Below, in pieces: positions 1 through 7,718 of a DNA stretch of 64,000 bases. The notes beneath the pieces are model-generated. The model was not told where the DNA came from, made no database searches, and was given only the letters and a program-made list of their open reading frames with translations. Source of the DNA: a virus. Within the stretch, counting starts at the first letter, position 1. Each line of letters opens with the position of its first letter. Location of the stretch: the IMG/VR virus record IMGVR_UViG_3300044644_001125, positions 147,623 through 211,622 of that record; one strand, 5' to 3'. A program made the translations under genes and the position numbers.

Positions 1-1157
1 GTAAATCCACCACCAACATTAACTGAAATCAATCTACCATCATCTTCACCTTCACAGATAATAGCACCTAAACGACCTTCGTTTTTACCAGTACCTTCTT
101 CAAATCCAACAATGGCTAAGTCAACTGTAATAAATGGTTTGATTTTCAACCAAGAAGTTCCACGTTTACATTCATACTTTGCATCTGGGTCTTTAACCAT
201 TATACCTTCAAAACCTTCATCTAAGCATTTTTGATTAAAGTCTTTGAATTCCATTTCACCAATAAAAGTATCTAAGTCTACTTCAATCCATGGTACGATG
301 CTTACGCAGCCTGTATCCTCAAATACACCTTTAAATGTATCTAACAAGTTTCTACGTCTGCGTTGACCCATTTCACTGATACCAGCTTTAAACTCGACTA
401 ATGGCAGAATGTCAAATACGTGCAATACCGCATCATCTGTTTTTACATCATCTTTTCGATTAAGTTGTTTCATAAGTGCTTGAAAATTCTCACTCATGAT
501 TTCACCATCTATTACATAACTACGTCCGAAGTCATCGATTCGTTTTAATAAAGCATCTGTGATATGTGGGAAGTTAACTAACTCTTTTCCATTACGAGTA
601 TACTGTTTTACTTCGCGTGCTTCGTAATCAATAATAGTCAAATTTCTCACACCATCCAACTTGTTATCGAGGATCTTCTTCCCAACCATCTTAGCATCGT
701 GTTTCAACCCATCAGTTGCCAGTTGAACATCAAATACTGGAACTTTGTACTGTGGTTTTTTCGCTTTCTTAGCAACTGTATTAACCGTTTTCTCGGTAAC
801 ACCACATCGCAAATCTTTAATCAAGATTCTACGATACCAGTTATTCCACTGGTCTTGTGTGGCAACGTCCATCGCTAACTTAATAGCATCCCTTGCTTCG
901 TTTCCTGTAATAGCACGGAATCTTAAGGCATCAGCCATTTCAACAAACGCAGTCCAAGGCAATCCTTGACCAGCATCTTCTTCTTTTACGGGTACTTGCT
1001 TAACACCAAATACAATTAAGTTATCCAATGCTAACTTAACACCTTCGAAAAACTCGTCTAGTTCTTCTTTCATTGCATCGGCTAGTACTGCTTCTTTAGC
1101 CAATCTGCTGTTGTCACTTTCTAATTGTTTGATAATGTCTTGTGGTTGTGTTCTCAT
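1..1157 (-). CDS. ATP-dependent DNA ligase, T4 gp30-like (3' end beyond window)
   Basis: Seals nicks in DNA using ATP, acting at the phage replication fork and in repair. Reading the minus strand from ATG at 1157 gives an open frame to the window edge (385 codons, C-terminus missing). The adenylation motif KLDGVR places the nucleotidyl lysine at residue 166, close to T4 ligase K159. DGEI, EGIMVK and WLKIKP follow in the order of ligase motifs III-V. The start is supported by an upstream GGA and a strong promoter at 1190-1218. It is transcribed divergently from nothing close by and lies downstream of the minus-strand small-gene block. Confidence 0.93.
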   Translation of the reverse strand, partial: MRTQPQDIIKQLESDNSRLAKEAVLADAMKEELDEFFEGVKLALDNLIVFGVKQVPVKEEDAGQGLPWTAFVEMADALRFRAITGNEARDAIKLAMDVATQDQWNNWYRRILIKDLRCGVTEKTVNTVAKKAKKPQYKVPVFDVQLATDGLKHDAKMVGKKILDNKLDGVRNLTIIDYEAREVKQYTRNGKELVNFPHITDALLKRIDDFGRSYVIDGEIMSENFQALMKQLNRKDDVKTDDAVLHVFDILPLVEFKAGISEMGQRRRRNLLDTFKGVFEDTGCVSIVPWIEVDLDTFIGEMEFKDFNQKCLDEGFEGIMVKDPDAKYECKRGTSWLKIKPFITVDLAIVGFEEGTGKNEGRLGAIICEGEDDGRLISVNVGGGF

Positions 1158-1189
1158 TGCTGTTTTCCGTTGTGGTTAATGTTGGGTGA

Positions 1190-1218
1190 ATTATATTGTA
1201 GTTAGTCTAGGTTGTCAA
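1190..1218 (-). promoter_or_regulatory. sigma-70-like promoter of the DNA ligase gene
   Basis: On the minus strand TTGACA and TATAAT are separated by 17 bases. The flanking sequence ACTTGACAACCTA closely matches the promoter at 3497-3525, so the two may be paralogous. Confidence 0.8.
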
Positions 1219-1233
1219 GTAGTTTTTGTTATT

Positions 1234-1256
1234 GGCTCGCACCTATCGGTGCTCGC
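1234..1256. repeat. dispersed GCTCGC palindrome, copy 1
   Basis: The inner inverted repeat CACCTATCGGTG is flanked by GCTCGC on both sides. It lies between the ligase promoter and the neighbouring DUF1566 gene. It belongs to a family of about ten copies seen only in the first 15.5 kb. Confidence 0.8.
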
Positions 1257-1267
1257 AATCGTGTGGA

Positions 1268-1564
1268 TCAATTATCTTTTAGATCTCGTATGGCTCTGAC
1301 GTGGTTGACGCTGTTCTTACCGTCGATGCCCCGGCCGTAATCCTGACCCATATGACCCCAGACGTAACTGCCATCGTACTCGGTAGAGGTCCAGTACCAA
1401 CGTTTTTCAAAATCATTTTCTGAATAATATATTTCATTCAATTCTTCCTTATTAGGCAACCGCCATCCAGTCTTACCATCGATATTAAGAGAGAAGCAAT
1501 ATAATCTGGCATCATTCCAATTGAGTTTCGTTTCAGTAGATTTCGGTGCTATTTCAAAGTTCAT
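1268..1564 (-). CDS. DUF1566 (Lcl_C-like) mini-protein
   Basis: 98 residues with the family signature: an N-terminal FEIAP, then WNDARLYCFSLNIDGKTGWR followed by LPN, a Trp/Ser-rich middle (WYWTSTEYDG) and a C-terminal VRAIRDLKDN. Lcl_C/DUF1566 domains are known from surface and collagen-like proteins; their role in phages is unknown. It has no signal peptide or partner domain. Its last codons contain the 12-base word CTAAAAGATAAT. The gene ends the minus-strand small-gene block. Confidence 0.8.
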   Translation of the reverse strand: MNFEIAPKSTETKLNWNDARLYCFSLNIDGKTGWRLPNKEELNEIYYSENDFEKRWYWTSTEYDGSYVWGHMGQDYGRGIDGKNSVNHVRAIRDLKDN

Positions 1565-1580
1565 GTTAGTCCATTATATT

Positions 1581-2027
1581 TTAGTCGAAGCGAACAACGG
1601 TAACGTCTCTATACATAGACCATTCTTTGATCATGCGTAAAACTCGGATCTCGTCACCACCAGCCAGTCCACAACCAATCAATGGAAATCCAAACTTAGT
1701 TTCTGGACTAAACCGTTTTGCTAAATTTTCAAGTACTAAACCAAATGCAGCATAATCGAAATGCGGACAAGTGGCTTGTCCGTAGTGATACTGGGTGTAA
1801 GCATTAACTACTTTACATACCGGAGTTTCTGCTATTGTAAAAGTACCAAGTTTGTTCTTGTCTCCCATATTTGTATTACGGTCAACTACTGCAACTTCAG
1901 GCCAACGATTTGCAAGTTGTCTTGCAATCCCAGCTCCCATAGTATTAAAGCAGTTACAACCATGCACGATCACATCAAATCGTTGTTGTAATGCCAATTG
2001 TATTAGATCACCTTTTACTACTCTCAT
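1581..2027 (-). CDS. macrodomain protein (ADP-ribose binding or processing)
   Basis: 148 residues from MRVVKGDL. Macrodomain signatures are VVKGDLI near the N-terminus, VIVHGCNCFNTMGAGIARQ (the ADP-ribose loop) in the middle, and FPLIGCGLAGG (the phosphate loop). The family binds or hydrolyses ADP-ribose derivatives such as ADP-ribose-1''-phosphate. I chose the start at 2027, not 2048, because it has GGAG seven bases upstream and overlaps the stop of the preceding gene (ATGA). It may act on NAD or ADP-ribose products together with the ADP-ribosyltransferase at 14818-15408; that link is inference. Confidence 0.88.
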   Translation of the reverse strand: MRVVKGDLIQLALQQRFDVIVHGCNCFNTMGAGIARQLANRWPEVAVVDRNTNMGDKNKLGTFTIAETPVCKVVNAYTQYHYGQATCPHFDYAAFGLVLENLAKRFSPETKFGFPLIGCGLAGGDEIRVLRMIKEWSMYRDVTVVRFD

Positions 2028-2272
2028 TTTAATCTCCGTAGTAACCAATCAATTGGCCCAAACTCACAAACTTCTATTGCTTCCGGTGGAATTGGTTTAG
2101 GAATATTTCTACATTCATCTATATTCCCGTCAATCATACGTTTTATTACATCACGTTGTGCCATCAATGATCTACGTGTTTCACTGTGATCCACATACAT
2201 AATTTCATTTCTCAACTTGTCTAATGTTGAATTGATATAATAGTATGTTTCTTGTGTCAATTGTCTATTCAT
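2024..2272 (-). CDS. small protein of unknown function
   Basis: 82 residues, charged and probably helical, with no motif I recognise. It starts at an ATGA overlap with the gene upstream and ends at an ATGA overlap with the macrodomain gene, so translation is probably coupled. The C-terminal codons carry the GGAG used by the macrodomain gene. Confidence 0.65.
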   Translation of the reverse strand: MNRQLTQETYYYINSTLDKLRNEIMYVDHSETRRSLMAQRDVIKRMIDGNIDECRNIPKPIPPEAIEVCEFGPIDWLLRRLK

Positions 2273-2520
2273 TGCTCAACTCCAAATTGTTCTTTAATGT
2301 TATCACTAATTGTAGATAACGCATCGTATGTCCATTCACTGGCTAATTCGCCAGCAGGACTATTGCCAACTGGAATCTGATAGGATTCAATTTGATCAAT
2401 ACATTCTTGGATAACCAACTCCGCAAACTGCTCTACATCCCTTGTCAAGTTGCTTGTACTCCAACCATCATCATCGAGTAGGTTGGCTTGGTATAAAAGT
2501 TCTTTAATTCTACCATTCAT
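2269..2520 (-). CDS. small protein of unknown function
   Basis: 83 acidic residues, not recognised. It ends EQFGVEQ, the same seven residues as the neighbouring gene at 2517-2702, and the shared codons hold the GGAG ribosome-binding site for the next gene. It overlaps both neighbours by four bases. Confidence 0.65.
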   Translation of the reverse strand: MNGRIKELLYQANLLDDDGWSTSNLTRDVEQFAELVIQECIDQIESYQIPVGNSPAGELASEWTYDALSTISDNIKEQFGVEQ

Positions 2521-2702
2521 TGCTCAACTCCGAACTGTTCGTTGGTTATTGATTCAACCAACCGTGTAATATGATTTTCTATATGAGCAGCAAAGTGCTC
2601 AACCATTCTATGGTCACAGAAACCCACTGCGAAATCATCTGCGATCGCATTTGCTGCGTTTAATGCTGCTTGTTTAATCTTGATATTCATGCTATCCATC
2701 AT
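2517..2702 (-). CDS. small protein of unknown function
   Basis: 61 residues, helical in character (KIKQAALNAANAIADDF), not recognised. It shares the C-terminal EQFGVEQ with the following gene although the rest differs. The start at an ATGATG overlap could be either ATG. Confidence 0.6.
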   Translation of the reverse strand: MMDSMNIKIKQAALNAANAIADDFAVGFCDHRMVEHFAAHIENHITRLVESITNEQFGVEQ

Positions 2703-3091
2703 TTAACCCTAAAGTGATCTTCTAATACATTAATAGCCCATTCAAATCCGTGACTGTATCCATTTTTGTAATCAGTACCGCAATCAAGCGATTCACTATA
2801 CTCATCAAGAACTTTCACAGCTTCCTTAATAATCGATTCAGCAAACTTCATCATTTCAACTTCAGTGTATAAGTCTAGCGGACCAGATTCGTGCTGATAA
2901 TCAACTGCAAATGGATTCGGTAATCTATCTCTAAGTTTGCTATACCCGTTTTCTTCTGAGTTGAGCCAAGCATCAAATGCCTCGAAGCTCGTCAATGCCG
3001 CCACTGGGATTGAAACTGTTTTTGATTCAACTGCCTCTTTCATACGATCTAAATCAAAATTAAAATCCTCATGTTCGTTTTCCATATTCAT
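2699..3091 (-). CDS. protein of unknown function
   Basis: 130 acidic residues with no recognised domain. It is coupled by four-base overlaps on both sides inside the minus-strand block, and its final codons (AGGGTTAAATGA) provide the ribosome-binding site of the next gene. Confidence 0.65.
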   Translation of the reverse strand: MNMENEHEDFNFDLDRMKEAVESKTVSIPVAALTSFEAFDAWLNSEENGYSKLRDRLPNPFAVDYQHESGPLDLYTEVEMMKFAESIIKEAVKVLDEYSESLDCGTDYKNGYSHGFEWAINVLEDHFRVK

Positions 3092-3468
3092 ACCTTAGAT
3101 ATATTGTTTAAAAACAACTCAGTATCATCAAGGATACCGGTTTCATAGTCATTTAACAAGGCTTGATTCAGTTTAATCCAATCAAGTATTCGATTCATTG
3201 TTTTAGTAGTAATCCAATCCGCTACTTGCCGTGGGTCGTAATCCAAACTTGGAATCATGATTACGAAGCTATCCGGCATGCTCATTTTGTTTGGTATGTT
3301 AGAAACCTTTACTCGTAAGCCATGCTGCTTCGGAGCCTTACCAACCCAAATGACAACATTCTCTATACCGTGCCGTTTTGGAAATACATTGGCCATCTCG
3401 TACAACTGATCTGATTCCCATTCAGTGGCAACCATGTCAATATATTTGCGTAATTCTTCGGTAATCAT
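3088..3468 (-). CDS. protein of unknown function, first gene of a minus-strand operon
   Basis: 126 residues from MITEELRKYI; not recognised. The start at 3468 is chosen over an upstream ATG at 3561 because GAGGAG lies six bases before it and the promoter at 3497-3525 lies between the two. It heads the coupled series that runs through the macrodomain gene. Confidence 0.65.
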   Translation of the reverse strand: MITEELRKYIDMVATEWESDQLYEMANVFPKRHGIENVVIWVGKAPKQHGLRVKVSNIPNKMSMPDSFVIMIPSLDYDPRQVADWITTKTMNRILDWIKLNQALLNDYETGILDDTELFLNNISKV

Positions 3469-3496
3469 GTTGTACTCCTCAGTTAATGTTGCTGTA

Positions 3497-3525
3497 AGTT
3501 TACGGTAGTTAGTATAGGTTGTCAA
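3497..3525 (-). promoter_or_regulatory. sigma-70-like promoter of the 3468-to-1581 operon
   Basis: TTGACA, 17 bases, TAAACT on the minus strand, with the same ACTTGACAACCTA context as the ligase promoter. Confidence 0.7.
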
Positions 3526-3557
3526 GTGTTTTATTGCTCGCGAGGTATCAAATTGGT

Positions 3558-3806
3558 TCAATTATCTTTTAGATCTCGAATAGGTCTAACAAAAAGTCTG
3601 CCATAACTCGCCTCATCATCGTCTGCTGTCCAATGATACCAAGTGGTTGCATACTCATTTTCTGATTCGTAAATCTCGTTTAGTTCTTCTCCTGTAGGTA
3701 ATCTCCATCCAACTTTACCATCTATATTAAGAGAAAAGCAATACATCCTAGCTTCACCCAAAGTGGCTTCTATCTCTGTTGATTTTGGTGCTATTTCAAA
3801 GTACAT
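3558..3806 (-). CDS. DUF1566 (Lcl_C-like) mini-protein
   Basis: 82 residues from MYFEIAPKSTE, with ARMYCFSLNIDGKVGWRLPT and a C-terminal PIRDLKDN. I chose the start at 3806 because GAGGG lies just upstream and the residues match the family start; it overlaps the preceding gene by 16 bases. Last of three coupled DUF1566 genes on this strand. Confidence 0.78.
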   Translation of the reverse strand: MYFEIAPKSTEIEATLGEARMYCFSLNIDGKVGWRLPTGEELNEIYESENEYATTWYHWTADDDEASYGRLFVRPIRDLKDN

Positions 3807-4108
3807 ACATCCCTCACAGGATAAGCCCAAACCGAATCACCATCGGTTTTGTAATACGTCAACGTCTCAAAATCAGTTAAATCAACTTGAGTCGCCTGAT
3901 CATCGTCGGTACATTCAATAGTCCACACCCAAACTGATGGGTCATTAAAGTCTAAGTAAAACGTATCACGAATGCCTATCAGTTCGTCAATTGTTGGTAA
4001 TCTCCATCCAACCTTACCATCTATATTAAGACTAAAACAATACATCTTTGCTTCATCCCACGTCAACTCGTATTTTCGATATTCTTCTGGTGCTATTTCA
4101 ATACTCAT
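3791..4108 (-). CDS. DUF1566 (Lcl_C-like) mini-protein
   Basis: 105 residues, MSIEIAPEEYRK then AKMYCFSLNIDGKVGWRLPT, a divergent acidic middle and a C-terminal PVRDVCTLK. The tail departs from the usual DLKDN because the frame runs into the next gene's start region. ATGA overlap with the upstream copy. Confidence 0.78.
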   Translation of the reverse strand: MSIEIAPEEYRKYELTWDEAKMYCFSLNIDGKVGWRLPTIDELIGIRDTFYLDFNDPSVWVWTIECTDDDQATQVDLTDFETLTYYKTDGDSVWAYPVRDVCTLK

Positions 4109-4401
4109 TGTAAACCCCTCACTGCAATTACTCGACCGTATACAGATTCTTTGTTACGAATGTCGTCTCTACCGAACATCATATGTTTAATCCAAACCGC
4201 AGTAGTATTGTACTCGTATACAGCGGAAGACCAATACCAATGATCTTTATATGTATACCCACCTAAATGATATATCTCGGTTAACTCGGATAAGGTTGGT
4301 AATCTCCATCCAGTTTTACCGTTGATCTTAAGTGAAAAGCAATACAAACGAGCATCATCCCAGCTAGCTATTAGTTGCGTTGGTTCTATTTCAAATTTCA
4401 T
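4105..4401 (-). CDS. DUF1566 (Lcl_C-like) mini-protein
   Basis: 98 residues: MKFEIEPTQL, ARLYCFSLKINGKTGWRLPT, a middle containing HWYWSSAVYEY, and VIAVRGLQ at the end. First gene of a three-copy coupled unit transcribed from the promoter at 4431-4459. Confidence 0.8.
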   Translation of the reverse strand: MKFEIEPTQLIASWDDARLYCFSLKINGKTGWRLPTLSELTEIYHLGGYTYKDHWYWSSAVYEYNTTAVWIKHMMFGRDDIRNKESVYGRVIAVRGLQ

Positions 4402-4430
4402 TTCATATTCCTACTTGTTTAATTTCGGCC

Positions 4431-4459
4431 TATTATATAGCATGGTATTAAAATGTCAA
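4431..4459 (-). promoter_or_regulatory. sigma-70-like promoter of the minus-strand DUF1566 trio
   Basis: TTGACA, 17 bases, TATAAT on the minus strand. It is divergent from the promoter at 4532-4560, with a palindromic repeat between them. Confidence 0.82.
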
Positions 4460-4500
4460 CCCTCAGTTTACTCCTTATTATATAGATACATTACACCGTA

Positions 4501-4522
4501 GCGAGGAACGAAGTGACGAGCC
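4501..4522. repeat. dispersed palindrome, variant copy 2
   Basis: GCGAG and GACGAGCC flank a changed inner segment (GAACGAAGT). It is followed by ATTAACCACTTGACA, the same spacing from palindrome to -35 box as at 5456-5493. Confidence 0.6.
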
Positions 4523-4531
4523 ATTAACCAC

Positions 4532-4560
4532 TTGACAACCCAATCAATCAAATCTATAAT
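4532..4560 (+). promoter_or_regulatory. sigma-70-like promoter
   Basis: TTGACA, 17 bases, TATAAT upstream of the gene at 4602. A late-type CTAAATAT follows at 4569-4576, so the gene may have both an early and a late start. Confidence 0.8.
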
Positions 4561-4601
4561 ATCAACCACTAAATATACCAATACCCCAAAGGAGTTACCC
4601 A

Positions 4602-5393
4602 ATGCGAATTCACGAAATTGTTGAAGCAATAAAGAAAACCGATACCAAAACAGCTGACATACTCTCGTTCAATACCGAACCAGAATTTCAACCAGCACCA
4701 GAGAAAGGTACGTCCAGACAAGCAATGCATTATAAGGATGTAACCAAACGTTCTAAAGATCTACAAGACGCAATCAAAAAGGTTGAAGCAGGTGAAATGT
4801 CTAAACAAGAATACGACACGCTTGTCAACAAGGTCAAAGCTGTTTACCCATATGAAGAAGTTCCTATGTATGCGGATATTGAAAAAATCAAAGGCGTGAT
4901 TACAAAAGACAAAACTGAAAAAGTAAAAGACCCAATGGAATTGCTACCAAAAGGATACCCAGTTGGCCTACGATTAGACATCCCATCTTACCGTGATAAG
5001 AATACTTGGGTGGTTGCTGTTCACGAACAAAAGAAAGGTTGGGATGCTGGAACACCAATAGCCTATACGTCAACCGCAATCATAACTAATGCAACTCTAG
5101 GTGTACATCCAAACGCGGCAATGAAGATCGCCAAAGGAAATGAAAAAGGTACAATCGCTGTGATGAAAGGTAATTGGGTACCAATGAGTTCCGAGCAAGC
5201 AAAAGCCTATGCAGAAAAAGCAATGAAAAATCCAGCATGGAAACAAGTGGGTATGGATCCAGAACGACATGCTTACTTCTATGATAGAAACAATATGCAA
5301 CCTATCGTAGCAGCAGAACAACTAATCCAAGTAGGTGGTTTCGTTATTGCTTACCGCCCAACCTACGCGAATAAAACTGAATTCCCATACTAA
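4602..5393 (+). CDS. phage protein with a possible capsid-targeting N-terminus, function unknown
   Basis: 263 residues. The N-terminus MRIHEIVEAIK resembles the amphipathic capsid-targeting peptides of T4 internal proteins (for example MKTYQEFIAE). The C-terminal part, with HAYFYDRNNMQPIVAAEQLI near residue 240, recalls a domain I associate with large polyvalent phage proteins, but I cannot name it with confidence. A GGAG ribosome-binding site precedes ATG 4602. Packaging in the head and injection would fit the N-terminus but is inference. The CTAAAAGATAAT word overlaps its stop codon. Confidence 0.6.
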   Translation: MRIHEIVEAIKKTDTKTADILSFNTEPEFQPAPEKGTSRQAMHYKDVTKRSKDLQDAIKKVEAGEMSKQEYDTLVNKVKAVYPYEEVPMYADIEKIKGVITKDKTEKVKDPMELLPKGYPVGLRLDIPSYRDKNTWVVAVHEQKKGWDAGTPIAYTSTAIITNATLGVHPNAAMKIAKGNEKGTIAVMKGNWVPMSSEQAKAYAEKAMKNPAWKQVGMDPERHAYFYDRNNMQPIVAAEQLIQVGGFVIAYRPTYANKTEFPY

Positions 5394-5455
5394 AAGATAA
5401 TTAACCTAGGTTGCTTGGTATTATCGCGAGAGCCGGTATTGTTTATATCTGTATC

Positions 5456-5478
5456 GCGAGCCACGCTAGTGGCGAGCC
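5456..5478. repeat. dispersed palindrome, variant copy 3
   Basis: GCGAG, then the inner palindrome CCACGCTAGTGG, then CGAGCC. The inner arms differ from other copies (CACC...GGTG) but remain self-complementary, so pairing appears to be conserved. It lies 10 bases before a -35 box. Confidence 0.75.
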
Positions 5479-5487
5479 ATTAACCAC

Positions 5488-5515
5488 TTGACATTTCAGA
5501 AAATCCGTTTATACT
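5488..5515 (+). promoter_or_regulatory. sigma-70-like promoter
   Basis: TTGACA, 16 bases, TATACT upstream of the nucleotidyltransferase gene at 5549. Confidence 0.8.
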
Positions 5516-5548
5516 ACCAGAATCTTAACAAACCTGAGAATACACAAA

Positions 5549-6472
5549 ATGAATATTATCAACGAAATGCTATTTGGCTCACATCTATACGGATTGGATA
5601 CTCCAAATTCCGACAAAGACTATAAGGGTATTGTTTTACCAAGTAAAAATCAATTACTACTTGGTAAGACAAGTTTCCATGTAGATCACTCCACAAACAA
5701 CAACGCAAGTAGAAATACAAAAGACGACGTAGATAAAACCTACTACTCACTTCAGTATTTCGTAGACCTAGCTTGCCAAGGTGAAACCGTTGCACTAGAT
5801 ATGCTACACGCAACAGATGACAAAGTTATCGTTAACTCTGATATTTGGAAATTTCTTGTTGATAACAGACATCGTTTCTACACCAAAAGCATGAAAGCAT
5901 ATATCGGATATGTTAGAAAACAAGCAGCCAAGTACGGTGCAAAAGGTAGCAGACTAGCAGAAATCGAACGAGTCCTAAACATCGCTAATGCGGCAAACGA
6001 CAACCAAACTGTTGGTGAATTAACCGTCACAGAAAGCGATGTGGTCAAATGGGTAGTGTACAAAGACAACTATTACTTAGAAGTCTGTGGTAGTAAGTAT
6101 CAAGACAATCTAAAAATCCCATTCCTAAAACGAGACTTACAAAAACATTTTGATAAGTATGGTGAACGTACCAAGTTAGCCAAACTCAATGAAGGTATCG
6201 ATTGGAAAGCCCTCTCGCACGCATTACGCGCGGGTTACCAAGCACGTGATATTTTCACAAAAGGTTACTTTGAATATCCATTGGCAGAATCCTCAATCCT
6301 AATGGACGTAAAACAAGGTAAATTGGACTTTAATGTGGTTGAACCTCTACTGTCAAATCTAGTAGACGAAGTAACCATTCTGGCAAACCAATCCAACTAC
6401 CCAGACAAAGTCGATAGAGAATTCTGGGATGATTTCATCATCGAAAGCCATTTGCAAATTTTCGATAAGTAA
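5549..6472 (+). CDS. RlaP-like predicted nucleotidyltransferase
   Basis: 307 residues. GSHLYGLDTPNSDKDYKGI at residues 10-28 is the GS...D.D active-site signature of polymerase-beta-type nucleotidyltransferases, and the overall layout fits the RlaP/COG3541 group linked to RNA repair. It probably transfers a nucleotide to an RNA or protein end. Together with the RNA ligase (19308) and kinase (56121) it would complete an RNA-repair set. Transcribed from the promoter at 5488 and followed closely by a DUF1566 gene. Confidence 0.8.
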   Translation: MNIINEMLFGSHLYGLDTPNSDKDYKGIVLPSKNQLLLGKTSFHVDHSTNNNASRNTKDDVDKTYYSLQYFVDLACQGETVALDMLHATDDKVIVNSDIWKFLVDNRHRFYTKSMKAYIGYVRKQAAKYGAKGSRLAEIERVLNIANAANDNQTVGELTVTESDVVKWVVYKDNYYLEVCGSKYQDNLKIPFLKRDLQKHFDKYGERTKLAKLNEGIDWKALSHALRAGYQARDIFTKGYFEYPLAESSILMDVKQGKLDFNVVEPLLSNLVDEVTILANQSNYPDKVDREFWDDFIIESHLQIFDK

Positions 6473-6497
6473 TCGAATTGAACCTAATAGGAAATCT

Positions 6498-6773
6498 ATG
6501 AACTTTGAAATAGCACCAGTTTTCATCAAAGCAACTTGGGACGAAGCCCGAATGTATTGTTTTGCTCTTAATGTCAATGGTAAGACCGGTTGGAGATTAC
6601 CTACGATAGCTGAACTACATGAGATGCTAAGTCGAGGATTAATCGAACCCGGAAATTACTGGTCGTCTGAAGTTACTACCAACAACCACATCAAGTATTT
6701 GTCACCAGTCAGTGTTAGGTTCGGCGTAAATGAATACCAATTAGGCGTTTATCCAGTTCGTGATTTAGATTAA
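6498..6773 (+). CDS. DUF1566 (Lcl_C-like) mini-protein
   Basis: 91 residues: MNFEIAPVF, ARMYCFALNVNGKTGWRLPT, a middle with GNYWSSEV, and YPVRDLD at the end. The start at 6498 is chosen for the family-typical N-terminus and the upstream AGGAAA. A lone copy behind the RlaP-like gene. Confidence 0.8.
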   Translation: MNFEIAPVFIKATWDEARMYCFALNVNGKTGWRLPTIAELHEMLSRGLIEPGNYWSSEVTTNNHIKYLSPVSVRFGVNEYQLGVYPVRDLD

Positions 6774-6776
6774 ATA

Positions 6777-6804
6777 TTGACTTACTTTCTTAATCTGTTA
6801 CAAT
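6777..6804 (+). promoter_or_regulatory. sigma-70-like promoter facing the repeat cluster
   Basis: TTGACT, 16 bases, TACAAT. No good open frame follows before clpP, so it would transcribe the repeat cluster itself, either as clpP leader or as a short RNA. Confidence 0.55.
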
Positions 6805-6839
6805 AGCATTTTGATAGCGTGCGAGGCGAGATAGCCGCC

Positions 6840-6993
6840 GAGCATCTTGACAATATTAATATCGCGAGCACCGCTAGGTGCGAGTATCTTGACAATATTA
6901 ATATCGCGAGCACCGCTAGGTGCGAGCCAATATATGTTTGTTTGCGGAGTATCTTGACAATATTAATGTTGCGAGCACCGCTAGGTGCGAGCC
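6840..6993. repeat. three tandem copies of a TTGACA-plus-palindrome unit
   Basis: Three units begin GAG(C/T)ATCTTGACAATATTAAT and run into the palindrome GCGAG-CACCGCTAGGTG-CGAG (palindromes at 6864-6884, 6906-6928 and 6971-6993). Each has a -35-like TTGACA but no -10 box at the right distance, because the palindrome occupies that place. This fills the 308-base gap before clpP; apparent small open frames here are repeat artefacts. Confidence 0.85.
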
Positions 6994-7019
6994 AATGTAA
7001 AACTAATATGAATTAACGA

Positions 7020-7048
7020 TTGACTTACTTTCTTATCAGGGTTATACT
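7020..7048 (+). promoter_or_regulatory. sigma-70-like promoter of clpP
   Basis: TTGACT, 17 bases, TATACT. The spacer shares TACTTTCTTA with the promoter at 6777. Confidence 0.78.
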
Positions 7049-7081
7049 AACCTTTCTTACAATTTAAAACTTAGGAGTTAC

Positions 7082-7681
7082 ATGATGATGGTACCAATGG
7101 TAGTAGAGAACACAAGCAAAGGCAGGGTTTTTGATATTTTTAGCATGTGCCTCAAAGAAAACGTGGTGTTTATAAATGGACCTATTGCAACCGAGATGAG
7201 TCATGTTGTTGCTGCACAGTTATTATATCTTGAATCAGTTGACCCAGAAAAACCCATTTATATTTATATCAACTCATTCGGTGGGGAGTGCCGAAGTGGA
7301 TTATTTTTATACGATACGATTCAGCACATAAAAAATCCAATAAAAACAGTAGCTTGCGGAGCGGTTTGTAGTATGGGAAGTTTCTTGGCTAATTCTGGTT
7401 CGCCTGGCCATAGGTATATTCTACCAAATGCAGCGGTGATGATTCATGCGGTCCGTGGGGGTTCTAACGGAAGTGTTCACGATGCTATGATTCAAATGGA
7501 AGAAATGGTAAAATTAAACGATAAACTAACCGAATTATACGTGAAACACAATTCAAAAGGTAAAACAATCGAAGATTTCAAACAAGCGATGTCTCGCGAT
7601 TATTGGTTAAGTGCAGAAGAAGCAATCGAATTTGGATTAGTTGATTCCATAATGACTTCACGAAAAGACTTACCACTCTAA
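7082..7681 (+). CDS. clpP: ClpP-like ATP-dependent protease subunit
   Basis: 199 residues, the size of mature bacterial ClpP. The serine nucleophile is S97 in GAVCSMGS, the histidine is H122 in VMIHAVRGG, and the aspartate is D173 in SRDYWLSAEEA, giving the full triad at the expected spacing. ClpP forms a tetradecameric chamber fed by host ClpA or ClpX. AGGAG precedes the first of three ATG codons. The window also encodes ClpS (52171), so the phage could both alter and redirect host proteolysis. It is followed by a bidirectional terminator. Confidence 0.93.
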   Translation: MMMVPMVVENTSKGRVFDIFSMCLKENVVFINGPIATEMSHVVAAQLLYLESVDPEKPIYIYINSFGGECRSGLFLYDTIQHIKNPIKTVACGAVCSMGSFLANSGSPGHRYILPNAAVMIHAVRGGSNGSVHDAMIQMEEMVKLNDKLTELYVKHNSKGKTIEDFKQAMSRDYWLSAEEAIEFGLVDSIMTSRKDLPL

Positions 7682-7686
7682 CTGAG

Positions 7687-7715
7687 AAAGGCCACCGCAA
7701 GGTGGCCTTTCTTTT
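7687..7715. terminator. bidirectional intrinsic terminator
   Basis: The stem AAAGGCCACC/GGTGGCCTTT with a GCAA loop is followed by CTTTT. It lies between convergent clpP and the minus-strand endonuclease gene. Confidence 0.88.
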
Positions 7716-7718
7716 ATC

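Noticed and set aside
745-969. 74-codon plus-strand frame
   Set aside because: It is antisense to the DNA ligase gene and has no ribosome-binding site; the ligase motifs decide the strand.
6819-7016. 65-codon frame with repeated DNINIASTARCE
   Set aside because: It is the translation of the tandem palindrome units, not a gene.
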